From: Acanthaster planci
Taxonomy: Eukaryota > Echinodermata > Asteroidea > Valvatida > Acanthasteridae
Assembly: GCF_001949145.1 (NCBI RefSeq)
Contig: NW_019091389.1
Location: forward strand, 1,399,156-1,463,155
Direction of reading: 5' to 3'
Length of the DNA stretch: 64,000 nt
Positions 1 to 11,890 of this stretch are shown piece by piece; position 1 is the stretch's first letter; the number at the start of each line of letters is the position of its first letter. A program made the position numbers and the translations under genes. Below the pieces are notes generated by a model. The model worked only from the letters and a program-made list of their open reading frames with translations. It searched no databases and had not been told where the DNA came from.

Positions 1-3000
1 TGGGGCGCCCTCTCTTTCAATTAAAAAACTAGTAGAAGGAAACCTTGTCATATGGAACGTGCTAGCTAGGAAAATCTTTGCAAAACAGTCTTTTTGGGGA
101 GCTTATATATTAAGTCCCACTTGTGAAACTACCGATGCTGCAAAGGGTTTCATTTAAGGGACTGATCACATGCAAATGTAGTTACGCAATACATGCAGCA
201 TCATTTGTAGAACTCCAGATGAATGAGCCAAAACCAGACTCCAAAACTAAAAACTGATGGAGTGTACTTGTCTTGGGCACTGTTATGCTCATGTCTCCTT
301 TGTAAGCCCAAACTGACATGTACTGAACATGAAGCTTCTTCTATTATCATTATTATTATTAATTACTTCTGGTAATGACACCAAGGATTCCTCAAAAGCA
401 CCCTAGGCACTGTAGCTTGCAAGCCTGAAGAAACATGTAGAGGGTGACCATGAGAAGCAGTTACAGTTTTTGAGGGGGAGGAAAACCCCAGAGGAATATT
501 CTGGGTAAAACCCTTGGAATCAGGTAGGGACTGAAAATCCAATCTGCATGTCAGTACACACTTTAAAATCTTTCCCGTCTGCTTCCATTGAGGTAACAGC
601 TTTTGGGCAGTTGTCTTAAATGTCGCTTTTGGTTAATCTGTGGTTTGGTGTACGGTCCTGACTGGGAAAAGGAGAAACTTGCAAAAGTTCACTTCTAAAC
701 ATTCTTTATAAAGTGGGATGCCATTTACACACTGTAATCAAGGTGTCAGTGTGTAAACATGATTGACTACTGTCTCGCATTTCATGTACTTTTTATAAAC
801 AGAAGTCCATGTTTTATTCTACGGGCATGATACAGTGACTCATTTGGTGACATGCTGCAGTCAACTGACTGCCACTATCCTGAACATACATGTATGCTAG
901 TCTACAGACATTGAATGACATCATGGTCACTGAACACCTCAGGTACATGTACATTGTACATGTATACCTCACATGGATATACAGATCCTATCCCAAATTT
1001 CTAGCTGTACTGTGTGAATTTAGTTCCAATGCTCATTGATCGAAACTATTCTGGGAATGATCAAGCCAGCTATTGTATATGCAGTGTTACTTCATTAATC
1101 AAGGGGTTGTACAAAATAAAAGAGAAATTGAGCTGAAAGGTGACCAAGCAAACCAGTGCCCTCCTGTAATGTATGTTAACTTATTAATTTTTTTATTGGT
1201 ACTTGTGCATGTTGTCCTGGCCCTCTCACCCTTGTGTTTTATAGAAGTTTCTAGAATAATTGCTTCAAGAAGGGATGGTGACTGCAGCTTCATGTTGTTG
1301 CATTTTGGACCTGTCTGCTGATGCACATTTGTCATATACATGTACGCATACAGTACTATGCACATTATTTGTACTGAACCCTGCCCAGTTCATTATCTTA
1401 ACTCTCCAACTTTCACCCCACTCCAAGGCTCCACAACCTGTATACACCTTTCCTGTCGGCACTCAAAACTCAAAGCTTTGGAATAGACTCTGAAGTTTTC
1501 ACTTAGACAATTTCAACAGGGGTATGCCACTGATTTGATGTGATGAATAACGTGTATCGTTGATTCCTTTGAAGTGCAGTTGGGAGGAAAGTTCTGAACA
1601 ATGTACATGCATGCCGCCTCACAAGAGATATGCCTTGCATGATGCATGTGTTTTTTATTTATAATACCCCTATGACAGTACTCACACTGTGTATTGGGAC
1701 AGGAATGGACTGAAAAATCTGGCAGATTTCATGGGATAATCAAGGATGTCAAGGGCTTGATTAGGGCATGCTGCCCCCTTAAGTTCAGAATGAATCATTC
1801 CCCTAGACTAATTAACACAGCCTGCAGACTCTCACAGTAACAACAGGCAGCCCAGGCACTTTGACTCCATCCAGATTGTAACTGGATATTGCTTGCAAAT
1901 GTGACATATCGCATTTTGTGAAGTTTGATTTGGCTGTGTAACAAATCAGCAGATGACAGCCCACTAATGACAGCCCGTCAACAAGTTGATTTCAACCGTA
2001 ACATTTGTCTCGATGTCATTTCTTTTCCTGTTTTCTTGGACATGGCCAGGGTTATTATCCGGTGGCAGACCTTATTAGATTAAGTTAGTACTTTTTCCTC
2101 ACATCCTGAGTACAGCATGTGCCCACATACCCTGTGAATGTACATGTAGGCAGTAGAACCTTCTACATCAGTCATAGCTAATTTCATTGAGGACGAAGTA
2201 ACTTCATTGTATGGAAGGTGAAGAAAAGCAGGGCTCTTTGACGGTACAGGTAAAACTAGATAAAACTAGCTTTTTTAAAGAAATGACAAGCCACATTGGA
2301 GCAAATAAATCCTTGTGTTTTATTCTTACACTGAGTTTCTTTACGTGTGAGTAGCAAGTTTTAAGTCATTCTAACAGCAGAAAGATAGTAGCATTGGTGG
2401 TGGTCACTTTGAAAGATGAAGCGACATTTTAAGAGGCCAGCCTTCTGCAATTCTAAAGTTGTTGGAGGCAATTCTAATAGGGTTGCTTAATCTGAGGATT
2501 ATGCACACAATGCACTTAGAGGTGCCAGGAATCTGGATAGAAAGTTATGTCCATCACAAGTCAAGTGACTGATTAATCCCAAGACTCACATTCCAGGTCA
2601 GGTCACAAGTCCATTCAAGTACCAGGGAATAAGCAGAGATCAGCGGATGTCTCTGTTGCAATTCAAGATCAGTCCCAAGTACAGCAGTGCCTAGCCGAGA
2701 GATGAATCAGGAATATTCCTGTATCACGAACCCAGATCCTCAACTGTGCCTGGCTTGAGTCCTTGTTATTTTTAATTGAAAAATCGAACACAGTGCCTTC
2801 TATCTGTCCTTTACTTCCTGTAGTGTGTTGCTTTGCTAAAATATAAGCACATGTACAAGAAATGAGGGTGACTTTAATACACAGCATTACCACTTTTCCC
2901 CTCAAAACTTAGACTCTCTGGTGACTCAAAGCATTGAGGGCAATAAACAAGATTGGCTCTCTGTGAATTTTACCACTTTCACCTTGTGCAAAAGGGGACC

Positions 3001-6000
3001 CTTCCATCCCTTAAGCCTGCTTTAGAGTCACCTGTAGCTTGCTTGACATTCTATTGTCTCCTACTGCTCCATCATCACAATTATTTGTAACTGACTACAC
3101 AATGATGACAGCAGATGGCACAGAGTGTGTATGTAGATGAATCAGATAGCCCCTTGGAGTTTGGCTTGTTAGTCATCCAAGCATAAAGGTGAGGGGAGTT
3201 AGCATGAAATGTACTGTCAGCGGAAAGTGGCTCATTTCAGTTATGAACTTCAAGTATGGGGGAAAAAGGAATTTCCATTCCAGAGCTGAGATGGATGGGA
3301 GCTTTTAGTAGGATGTGTGTTGTGTTTGAGGAACACTAAAAGCATTCACTGAAATGTCCCAGCACAAAACATCCAGTTCCTGAGCGCGAAATGGATATCT
3401 TCATGAATGTTATCCCCATTGTGAATAATTGAAAACTAGTAAAATGTATGAAGTGGGAAAAAACTGGAGGAGGGAAACTGAGGTTGGAGCACACAAGGAA
3501 TGTAAACCCAAAAGTGACTTATTGGAAAGGAAACTGAATTAAGACCTTTCATCTTTTCAAAACGGAGGCTGAATAAACATGGAACGTATTGTGCCCATCC
3601 CTGGTTGTCTCTGCTTTTGAGTGCTACCAACCAGTACTGAAGTAAAATTGTGGATCTCACATTCACAGCAGAGGGGAGATGAAACATCTACAGTACCCTC
3701 TACATGTAGGGTACCCCCAATTTCCTGTCCACTGTTTGAAAGTGCCAGAGCAGAGGACATGTAGATAGTCTGGCAGTCCATGTACTCGGGAATCTAGCTG
3801 ATCGGTTTAACTACCATACATGCTAATGAGACGTGTGGGCATGATCATGCCCCCATTTGTTTTGTATATATACTCGGAGCCTTAACCACTTGCTGCCAGG
3901 TGCTTTTAAAAATGCAGTGCACACATGCGGGAGATTTTTCAAGATTTTCAGTTTTGAAAATTCTTTAAAAATTCATTTTTTCATTTAATGGATGTTTTCA
4001 CCCACACAAATGACTGTTTGGCTGCTACTCTAAGGTGACAGGTGACCTTCATTGACTCTTGAATATTTCAGCCAGGCCTGCCGCCCTGTAAAGAGAGCCC
4101 AGAATTGTGAGATGTTGCGTAATTTCCTTTGTCCCCAGTGAATGCGAGTGGCATCTTTTCAAACGTGGCTGGATTAGCATGCAGCGGTGCTGTGTCGCTC
4201 ATCAATGGGGCCCTGGAGCACTTTTGTCTGCGGTGCTAATCCGCAGGCGCGCTATGCCCAAAACAGTGGTATACAGCCTGTTGTTTTAGCAAATATGGCA
4301 TCATCACAGTGCCACTGTGTGTTGCAAAATATGAGGTTTTGAGTGAGAAATAAATTCAAATGACGCCGAGTATTTGTGGCATTGGCTGCATATCAATAAT
4401 TACCTGTCGTATCTTGCTTGTTTTGATAGTTGAATTTTCGGCTTGAATAAAACTATCTGAAAATGGTTAACTAAGTGAACTTTATAAAACATTCAGTGTG
4501 GCTTGGTCTTAAAGGATGCATTGTCAGCTTCATACACCACTTGCATCCCTGCAGCTATGTATGACTGTGTGCCCCTAATGTCAAAGCAAGACCTGAAAAC
4601 TTATTTCAGCAGAGCTGTGTAATTTATTGGTGAAATGAGCAATCAGGTTAATGTGCCATAGCTTTGGGCTTTGTGAAGAGGAGATGTTTTAAGTTTGACA
4701 GCACCGGACAGCTTACCATTGAATCACATCAGTAGCAAAGGGATTGTAACTTTGGCGTTGAACTCAATGGTACACGGGTGCGCATGATTGGAAGAGTCTC
4801 AGAAATATGTGAATGGGAAGCTTATTAACTACTTTTTGTGATGATATTCAAGTTCATGATATTTTTCTAGAAATGTTCCAGCTCTGCTGCTCAAATTTTT
4901 GCAAATGTAGAGGGATGTTGTTGTTCTAGTCTAGAACAGAAAAATTGCTTGTATTTTTACATAAGGCAATAGGTAGGAATTGGGTCGTGTGAATAAAAAC
5001 TAGCAAATGCTATGAAGTTCAAGCAAACAGCAAAAGCATTTACTGAGAAGTAAAAGCATTAAGAATAAGCAGTTGCTTGAATATGTATGAATAAAATGTT
5101 TCTTTTATTGTTCAGCATCTGCTTGTACAAAAAGTAGCAAATGCTTTATGCTTGTGGCTGACTTCACAGCCAAACTGTTTTGCACAATAGAGCTTCCATT
5201 GTCTGCACGTACAGACACACAGAGTGCAGCACAGTGCCGTATCTTGAGACATCAGCATGGCAGATAAGCACAATGGCAGTAATTTTGATCACAAAAACCT
5301 TGATGAAGAAAATTGCTCTGCCACTCTCAAATCGGTACAACTGCCTGCATCTGGTTTCTTGAGATTCTCTCCCAAAGGCATACAGGTTTTCCTTTCGAAT
5401 GACATTCATGAACGCTGCCATTTTGAACATTAGTAAATGCTCCTCGTTTTCAAGCTTGCCCTGACCCAGTCTTAAAAAGTGTCATGTAAATACTCCTATT
5501 CTGTAGAACTTACTCATTTTTATTCATACAAAATGAAGCAACTGCTTATTGTCAAGCACAAGCTGAAAGAGTAAAAAGTAAATGTTTTTACTTTTTAGCA
5601 ATGGCACTTAAGTAAAAGCATTTCCTTCATTATTATTCATACAAACACGAGTAAATGCTTCGAAAATGGTAGTAAAAGCAAATGCTACTTTTTATTCATA
5701 CAGCCCAATGTTTTCGGTCCCCACAAAATAGGTGAAATGTCGCGTGTATATCCCCACAACTAAGGTGCAGGAGTTGGTGATCTTTCCTAATGAGTACGAG
5801 ACTCTCAGAACTACACATGGCAGAGTACAGGTTATTTTATTACGATGGTACTGCAAACAGTCTGAGTTTTTAGATGTTCACTAATTAAGCATCTGGATGA
5901 AACATTACGGAGACTGAGAAAAAACAACTGTTACTTGGTTATCAATCACTGTTGAGTATAAACCCAATTTGTGTCATTAATAATGGGTATACTTTTCCTG

Positions 6001-6055
6001 GCTTAAGGGCCATTTCTCATCTTTATGACATGACTTGTGTGTCTTTGAATGACAG
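1..6055 (+). other. UBXN4 intron or upstream part, no exon recognised
   Basis: No reading frame in this stretch resembles the coiled-coil or N-terminal thioredoxin-like part of UBXN4, although the gene must continue 5' of the UBX exon at 6056. Open frames here are short and lack good splice sites. I read the region as one large intron. It contains the inverted-repeat element at 4982-5706 and scattered TACATGTA words, for example around 943-965. A small unrecognised exon cannot be excluded. Confidence 0.5.
4982..5706. mobile_element. 725-bp terminal-inverted-repeat element, possibly Harbinger-like
   Basis: The left end reads GGGTCGTGTGAATAAAAA and the reverse complement of the right end reads GGGCTGTATGAATAAAAA, followed on both sides by TAGCAAATGC. 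The subterminal zones are full of further AGTAAAAGCA / GCAAATGCT copies in both orientations. The unique core (about 5160-5430) has an 88-codon open frame on the minus strand. Its segment near ENLYAFGRES and LYRFESGRAIFFI loosely recalls the N-terminus of HARBI1-like nucleases; that resemblance is from memory and weak. I could not find a clean target-site duplication. It is probably a non-autonomous derivative sitting in a UBXN4 intron. Confidence 0.65.
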
Positions 6056-6158
6056 GAATGTTGCCAGGATCCAGTTCCGACTGCCAGATGGCTCAACGCT
6101 CATGCAGCAGTTTGATGCCAAAGCCCCCTTACAAGCAGCACAGCAGTACCTGATGGAG
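6056..6158 (+). CDS. UBXN4: UBXN4 exon: first half of UBX domain
   Basis: The exon follows a TTTGAATGACAG acceptor and ends at GAG|GTGAGT. It reads NVARIQFRLPDGSTLMQQFD and runs on to LMEV at the intron. This is the start of a UBX (ubiquitin-regulatory X) domain, the beta-grasp fold that binds the N domain of p97/VCP; the RIQFRLPDG strand-turn is the family signature. In UBXN4 (erasin) the UBX domain recruits p97 to the ER membrane for ER-associated degradation. The exon begins with the last base of a codon and ends on a codon boundary, which matches the phase of the next exon. Assignment to UBXN4 rather than another UBX protein comes from the downstream membrane segment and C-terminus. Confidence 0.93.
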
Positions 6159-6726
6159 GTGAGTTTAACCCCCCCTCCTTACTCTGAGGTCATTGGAACC
6201 CAGTTCATTTACCCTGCCCACAGAGGAGCTGTTATTTATTGCACCTTAGGAGAGAGTTGAAAACTCTATGGGTGTGTAGTTAGTCTTGATGATACTGGAT
6301 GGACTCCCAGGAGATGTCCTTGTCACCTCCTTGGACTGGTTTAACTTGTCTGCAGATTTGTAATCACTTCCCTGGAAATATTTACATGTACATGCTTTTC
6401 AGTGACCAACAGCTTCCCAAATGTTTAGGATAGTTGTACCTGAGAAGAACAGATTATTTTCATTTTTGATTTATGAGGTTTAGTGTTAACTGCATTATAT
6501 ATTAAATAGTACACGTTTTACTCAAATATGAATTCTCAAAGTCAGTGCAGATAGTGAGAATTTTGGTGGTAGTGCCGTTTAAAGTTAGATAACATTTTGG
6601 GAGTCCTGAGGATGCAGGATTTATTATTGATACAGATGATTCAGATCACTCATTTTTAACCTCAGTCTTTGGTGCAATGAGACAGAAAAAAAGGCAATTA
6701 TCTTCTCCTCCCTCCTTTGTCCTCAG

Positions 6727-6858
6727 AATGTTGGAGGTAGTCTGAGGGAGTTTACCATGTCTACCACCTTCCCTAGACGTCGCTTTGCGGCCTCCGACCT
6801 GAATTCCACCTTTCTGGAACTTGAGCTGGTGCCGACAGCCGCTGTGATTGTGCTTCCG
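6727..6858 (+). CDS. UBXN4: UBXN4 exon: second half of UBX domain
   Basis: The acceptor is TCCTTTGTCCTCAG and the donor is CCG|GTGAGT, and the exon is exactly 44 codons in phase 0. It contains FTMSTTFPRRRF and LELELVPTAAVIVLP. The TFPRR segment corresponds to the conserved FPR loop of UBX domains that inserts into p97, so p97 binding is expected to be intact. The exon closes the UBX fold. The open frame runs past the donor into the intron, but that extension has no family resemblance. Long open frames on the opposite strand across this exon are shadows. Confidence 0.94.
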
Positions 6859-7257
6859 GTGAGTAGGCAGGAAATCATCCAGGATGATGTGGGTGTGAAG
6901 AAACCTGTGGCCACTGCAATTTCTTTCTGCAGGTGGTGTCAGATACAGGAGAGACAAGGTGAGGTTTTTGATGCCTTGAGGCGCATGGGCAGGGCAGTCA
7001 TCCCTGGGACAACCAGTTTGGACCACCTGCACCTGATATAAGCTCTGCCAAGTGTCTCCAGCTGTTCACTTGATGTCTTCTATATTTTTGAATAAGATTC
7101 CATTATGACATCTGTTGTCAACTGATTTGAGATGTGTGGCTTCCAAAAGAGACATATTACACAATGTGGATTTTGATTTCAATATTTAAAATCATCAAAT
7201 CAGAAATGGAAATGAATGGACTGAATTTCAATCATTGATTAACCAAAAGAAATTGGC

Positions 7258-7330
7258 ATGAAATGGGATTTGAACCTGCAAAACCAACTCAGTGATCCTG
7301 TATACCTTGTACATGTATGTTACTTCTAAC
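7258..7330 (-). repeat. Possible degenerate tRNA-derived SINE head
   Basis: On the minus strand the 15-mer GCAGGTTCAAATCCC matches a pol III B-box (GGTTCRANTCC). Sequence upstream on that strand could form a decayed anticodon arm, but no convincing A-box is visible. The call is a weak pattern match only. Confidence 0.3.
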
Positions 7331-7661
7331 TGCCATTGCTGAAGTAATGGCTAATGTCAGTTCCTTGTCGCTGAATGAGTTTGGGCAGAATCCCTAGTGA
7401 CAAGGCATTAGTTTTTATGACTAATGCAGAGATGTTGACATCAATGGATATTCATGCAAAAGACAGTTTGAGCACTCTGTCTGGTTGAAAGCTATTATAC
7501 TTCTCTATGAACAAACTATGCATGCGCCATAGTTCATTTTCTGTAATGATTTTTCAAATCATTGGCTAATGTCTGTTATCCACAAATTGGGTTCATTCTG
7601 GCAATCAAAGTAATCTGGGAGGCATTGAATCGAGCCAAATGAAGTCTTCAAAGGTCTTTGG

Positions 7662-8092
7662 TAGCCCAGCCATTGCAATTATTCAATAACCCAGCCATTG
7701 GGATTATTCAATAGCCTAGCCATTGCGATTATTCAATAGCCTAGCCATTGTGATTATTCAATAGCCTAGCCATTGTGATTATTCAATAGCCTAGCCATTG
7801 TGATTATTCAATAGCCTAGCCACTGTGATTATTCAATAGCCTAGCCATTTTGATTATTCAATAGCCTAGCCATTGCGATTATTCAATAGCCTAGCCATTA
7901 CGATTATTCAATAGCCTAGCCATTGTGATTATTCAATAGCCTAGCCATTACGATTATTCAATAGCCTAGCCATTACGATTATTCAATAGCCTAGCCGTTA
8001 CGATTATTCAATAACCTAGCCATTACGATTATTCAATAGCCTAGCCATTACGATTATTCAATAGCCTAGCCATTGCAATTATTTAATAGCCA
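7662..8092. repeat. 25-bp minisatellite, about 17 copies
   Basis: A head-to-tail array of a 25-bp unit: ATTATTCAATAGCCTAGCC followed by ATTGYG or ATTACG. The period of 25 was measured between successive CTAGCC starts. The first two copies (CCCAGCC) and the last copy (ATTTAATAGCC) are divergent. Inner copies differ mainly at the dinucleotide after CCATT (GT, GC, AC or TT), and copies of one type tend to be adjacent, as expected from unequal crossing-over or replication slippage. Confidence 0.97.
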
Positions 8093-8884
8093 TTGCCCTT
8101 GTACTTTCTTATGTAAACGTATCATCTGTCACAGTTACAACAGAATATCTAAATCCATGATTCCCAACTGGATTTGTACACATTAGTTCTAGGCGACTTG
8201 ATCACAGAATGGTACAGAGGTGTGCAAAGTCAGCTTTTTAGCTGATTTCAGCTTTTTGTTTAGCTGTTGACTCTTACTTTCGGCTTTTTTGTGCACCTGC
8301 TGTGTACAAACATGGCAATCAGAGATATTTGGATATTCTGATATTTTATGATTTCCTCTATATGATTCCCATTATATGATTTGTGACACAAGGTTACACT
8401 GTACATTGTGCCATTGATAGGATTGCATTCTTGTACCTGACAAATCTCATTGACTTAGATGTTTGCTATAATGAACGTGCAGATTCCAAGATTTTCATTT
8501 TGATTAAGGGAAAAATCTGTAGTCTGTAATGTTACATTTAACATATGTGAATTCACTGTATACAAACATGTCACATTTGTTAGGCACTGTAGAATTTGTA
8601 TTTTGATGAAGTGACATTCATATTTACTAATTAATGTCTCCTGATTTATAAATTTATGAAAACAAAGAAAACGTTCAGCTGTCCAACTAATGGATGTTCA
8701 TATCAGGTTTTTCAGTGTTTGATGAAAAATGCAATTTGAAAAATCGATGAACTCTAGATACAATTTTCAGCTGTGTGGGCAGATACATCGGTCAAAAGAG
8801 TGACGACAAGTGGATCTAGGCATACAACTTACCAATATTTGTCATTCCTAATTATTAAATGACCTGTTCTTTGTTTCTGTCTAG

Positions 8885-9126
8885 GGACAATTTGACAGTG
8901 TCCCATCAACCACCAACTCCCCATCTGTCAAGCCATCTAGTTCTGGTGGCATCATAGCCTTAATCTTGGCTCCCTTTCTGTTCCTGTGGAACTTGATTAT
9001 CAGCTTCATTTTTGGCCAGCCTAGCAAGTCAGAGAAAAGGGAAGGGGATAGTCAGGTACCCATGCAACAGACAGCACCTCCTGCTGGTGAATATGCACAG
9101 AGCCCCACAGGAGCCAGACCAAAAAG
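8885..9126 (+). CDS. UBXN4: UBXN4 exon: ER membrane hairpin and linker
   Basis: The acceptor is TTTCTGTCTAG and the donor is AG|GTATCA, entering in phase 0 and leaving in phase 2. The exon starts with a Ser/Pro/Thr-rich linker (GQFDSVPSTTNSPSVK), then a hydrophobic stretch (IIALILAPFLFLWNLIISFIFG), then a polar tail rich in Lys, Gln and Pro. UBXN4 is known to be anchored in the ER by one hydrophobic segment just after the UBX domain, with both ends cytosolic, and this stretch has the right place and length. Its sequence is freely diverged, but the position is diagnostic. Confidence 0.92.
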
Positions 9127-10757
9127 GTATCATCTATTAATTTTATTCATCATGTAGCTTATGGTTTGAGCAGTGCATTCCATTACTTTCCCTGCATCTA
9201 CTCTTGCAAGCACATTTTACATGACTTCTTGTTCTTGTGATTACTCTGGCTGGGGCGAAGTAATCTACCTACTGAGGCTGGTTGCTTGTGTAAGTATCCC
9301 AGCATTCAATACCAAAGCATAGCAGCAAAGTTGGATGCTGCAAATGTGTGACATTTGAGGAAACATTAAGATCCTGGGTCCTTAATATACCCAACAGAAG
9401 ACTCTTCAACATGTTTCCTTGGGTCTCAGGGGTGCTTGGCCAGTAAGACGTGCGTTTCACAATAGTGCACCTCCAAGAGTTTGAAACGCGTCAGCCAATC
9501 ACAGTGTGCAAAATTTATTGACTCAAAGCACGTTTGGAAAGGGTTGACAAATTTCACGCGTTATGATTGGCCAACGCGTTGCAGACTCTTGGAGGCGCAC
9601 TATTGTGAATCGCCCGTATTGTTGGCATATCTCACCAATATTAACTGCTTTCTTACAATACTTCACAACACAACTGTTGTTATTGTGCAAAACCCATACT
9701 ATGTCTGCACCATTGGACCATTGGGCTATAGTTAAAAACTAAAGCACCAACTCGTACAAGTGATGCCTGCTGGGCACATCCATGTTTGTGCGCAAACCTG
9801 TGGAAAACTCGAAATTTTGTACGGTTATTCGCATATCTGCGTCTGTATACTAAAACGATACATCAACAAAGCCGATGCTCAAACAACCGGAACACACAAT
9901 CACTAAATGAGCGTTTCATTTTGCTCTACGCCAGAAAGCACAAACACGTGTGTATGCGCTGCACTTAAATTTTACCATGATGTTTTTTAATCAGATTTTA
10001 TTGGTACCCGATGGGCAGGACAGCTGCTGCTTCAGAGCCATCAACTCACTTCACAATGACTGAATTAAGGGAACAACTTTTAAATTTAGCTGAACTTACT
10101 CATTGAAAGAAAGCCATCGAAAGACATGCATACGAAATCGGATGACCTTGCTCGAATATGAGGGAAACATTCATTTTAAAATAATCAGCTATGGATATAC
10201 GTGAACATGTGCCATTGCTCTGTATGTGTGCGCCTTATTCAAAAGATGCGCTGACATTTACGGATGTTGTACTTGAGCGTTGTATTTGGAATACATAATT
10301 TGATACCCATTCTATCTGATTTTGAATGTTCTACAAGCACGTACATGGATTCAAAATGTCTGCGCCCAGGACAGCATTAAATTTTCTCCGCATGGAGAAT
10401 GAGACGTTAGCGCTCTAGTTCTTTTATACATATAGCTCTGTGGTTTGCGGCCTCCTGCAATGGGTCTCCCTGGCTTGTACCAAGAGCATACTTATTTCTG
10501 GCTGAATCTGTAAAGGCATTTTCTTTGAACTGGACAGCATAAGTAAATCTTCAAAGCACAAAATCTTACAGAGATCAAAGGTATTCTTCAAATTTCAAAG
10601 CTCATGTGACCAATTCCACTGCGTACATGTTTGTGACAGTTTTTCCCCTGTTTGACTCAGTTTAAGTTCACCCTTAGGATCATTCTAAGAGCCACATGCA
10701 GGATTGCCCCTCTAAGCTGAGTAATTCATTTCTCCCTCTTCTCTTTCCTCCTTGCAG
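9127..10757 (+). other. UBXN4 last intron
   Basis: This 1.6-kb intron contains the small foldback element at 9450-9616. Several open frames in 9481-9968 are random or fall in that element. Nothing coding is seen. Confidence 0.8.
9450..9616. mobile_element. 167-bp foldback (MITE-like) element
   Basis: The left arm contains CACAATAGTGCACCTCCAAG and the right arm, reverse-complemented, CACAATAGTGCGCCTCCAAG. Homology between the arms continues inward through AACGCGT and GCCAATCA for about 60 bases in total. Short length, long imperfect arms and no coding core are typical of a miniature inverted-repeat element. No target duplication is obvious. Confidence 0.8.
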
Positions 10758-10896
10758 TGCCCAGGTCAGAAGACGAGTCCCAGGAGGTGATGGGTCAGTC
10801 TCCAGGCAAGAGGGAAATGTCCATCGCCTGGTGACAGCACAGGACGATGACGATGACAATAATACATGGAATGGTAATTCCACACAGCAAATGTAG
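10758..10896 (+). CDS. UBXN4: UBXN4 last exon: conserved C-terminus
   Basis: The acceptor is CTCTTTCCTCCTTGCAG. The first base completes a Ser codon left in phase 2 by the previous exon. After a basic stretch (QVRRRVPGG) the chain ends in an acidic run, DDDDD, then NNTWNGNSTQQM and TAG. NTWNGNSTQQM is, as I recall it, the near-invariant end of animal UBXN4, so this exon clinches the assignment and shows that the gene ends here. All four visible exons are in frame with each other. Confidence 0.95.
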
Positions 10897-11890
10897 AAAG
10901 CAAGCAACCAAGCTGTCCTTGTCTAATTGTTGCACATCGCTTTCTTTTCCAGATTCCATTGCCTTTTCTTTTTTTAATTCTTGAGTACCAAACTGAATAC
11001 GTCACATGCAGAATTATGTGTGTAAAAGGCATTAGCATGGGAACCAGTGTGTGAACCAACATTCACATGTACTCCATCCATTTGCACTACACTGCCTGGT
11101 TCAAATGACATCAAGTTTGGTACTCCATAAAGAAATTTATCTTGGTGACAGAAATCCCCAGTTGTAAACTTTACATTTCACACTGTTGCATGAATGTGCA
11201 AGTTGCATAGTGATACTTCCTTTTTTCCCTCATTTTCAGAGCCTCTGCTTAAGATCGTGTAGATAAGAAAATGGGCATTTTTAAATGTCGTTTGTTAAGC
11301 TGCCTTGTTGCTTAGTTGGATCATCAAGCTACTTCAAGCAATTGATGTAAAATCAGTCACAAACATTCTTCACTAGTATAGTTCACGATGCATGGAGAAA
11401 AATATAGTTACATACACATCCTTTTGTAAATAGAAAGGAAGAATTTATCTCAGTTTGTTATTCTTTGCATTAATTTATGATCCTTTTCATATCCAAATGG
11501 CAGTAACTTGATTTCAAATGTCCAACATCGATCAAGTTTTTCCAGAGCAGGACATTTTTTTGTACAATACTCATCAATTTAACAATGCAGTATAATCCAG
11601 GAAAGTCAGACCGCTGACCTGCAGATCCGACTTTTTTGTTGCTTGTATTAACTGACCATTTGTGATAATCTGCATCTCTCCTTTAAAGTAAATAACCAAG
11701 ATTCCTTCCTTTATCTTTGCTCATTCAATTCTAGGAACTTAATAGTGCTATCACATACAGGTTAAATTACCAACTAGAAACTAGTGCTTTGAGCAATTAT
11801 TTGCACACATTTACCTATTTCTATAAATTTTAAGGTTAAAAAAGAGGATGACATTACAAGCAAAACAGAAATAATAAAATGCCAGTTTTC
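10897..11890 (+). other. UBXN4: UBXN4 3' untranslated region (inferred)
   Basis: This AT-rich stretch follows the UBXN4 stop codon. The first convincing poly(A) signal is AATAAA at 11873-11878, in ATAATAAAAT. The real cleavage site is unknown and could be further downstream. No other gene is seen. Confidence 0.45.
11873..11878 (+). terminator. Candidate UBXN4 poly(A) signal
   Basis: A canonical AATAAA hexamer about 980 bases after the UBXN4 stop, in AT-rich sequence. It is one of several possible signals. Confidence 0.35.

Larger units (their letters stand above)
6859..8884 (+). other. UBXN4 intron carrying a minisatellite
   Basis: This is a 2-kb intron between the second UBX exon and the membrane-anchor exon. 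It holds the 25-bp tandem array at 7662-8092. At about 7258-7330 there is a reversed tRNA-like B-box (minus-strand GCAGGTTCAAATCCC), which may be a degenerate SINE. Nothing coding is seen. Confidence 0.8.

Noticed and set aside
6646-7032. 128-codon minus-strand open frame over the UBX exon
   Set aside because: Shadow of the UBXN4 exon on the other strand.
7662-8092. CRISPR-like array
   Set aside because: The units are contiguous with no unique spacers and the genome is eukaryotic, so this is a minisatellite.
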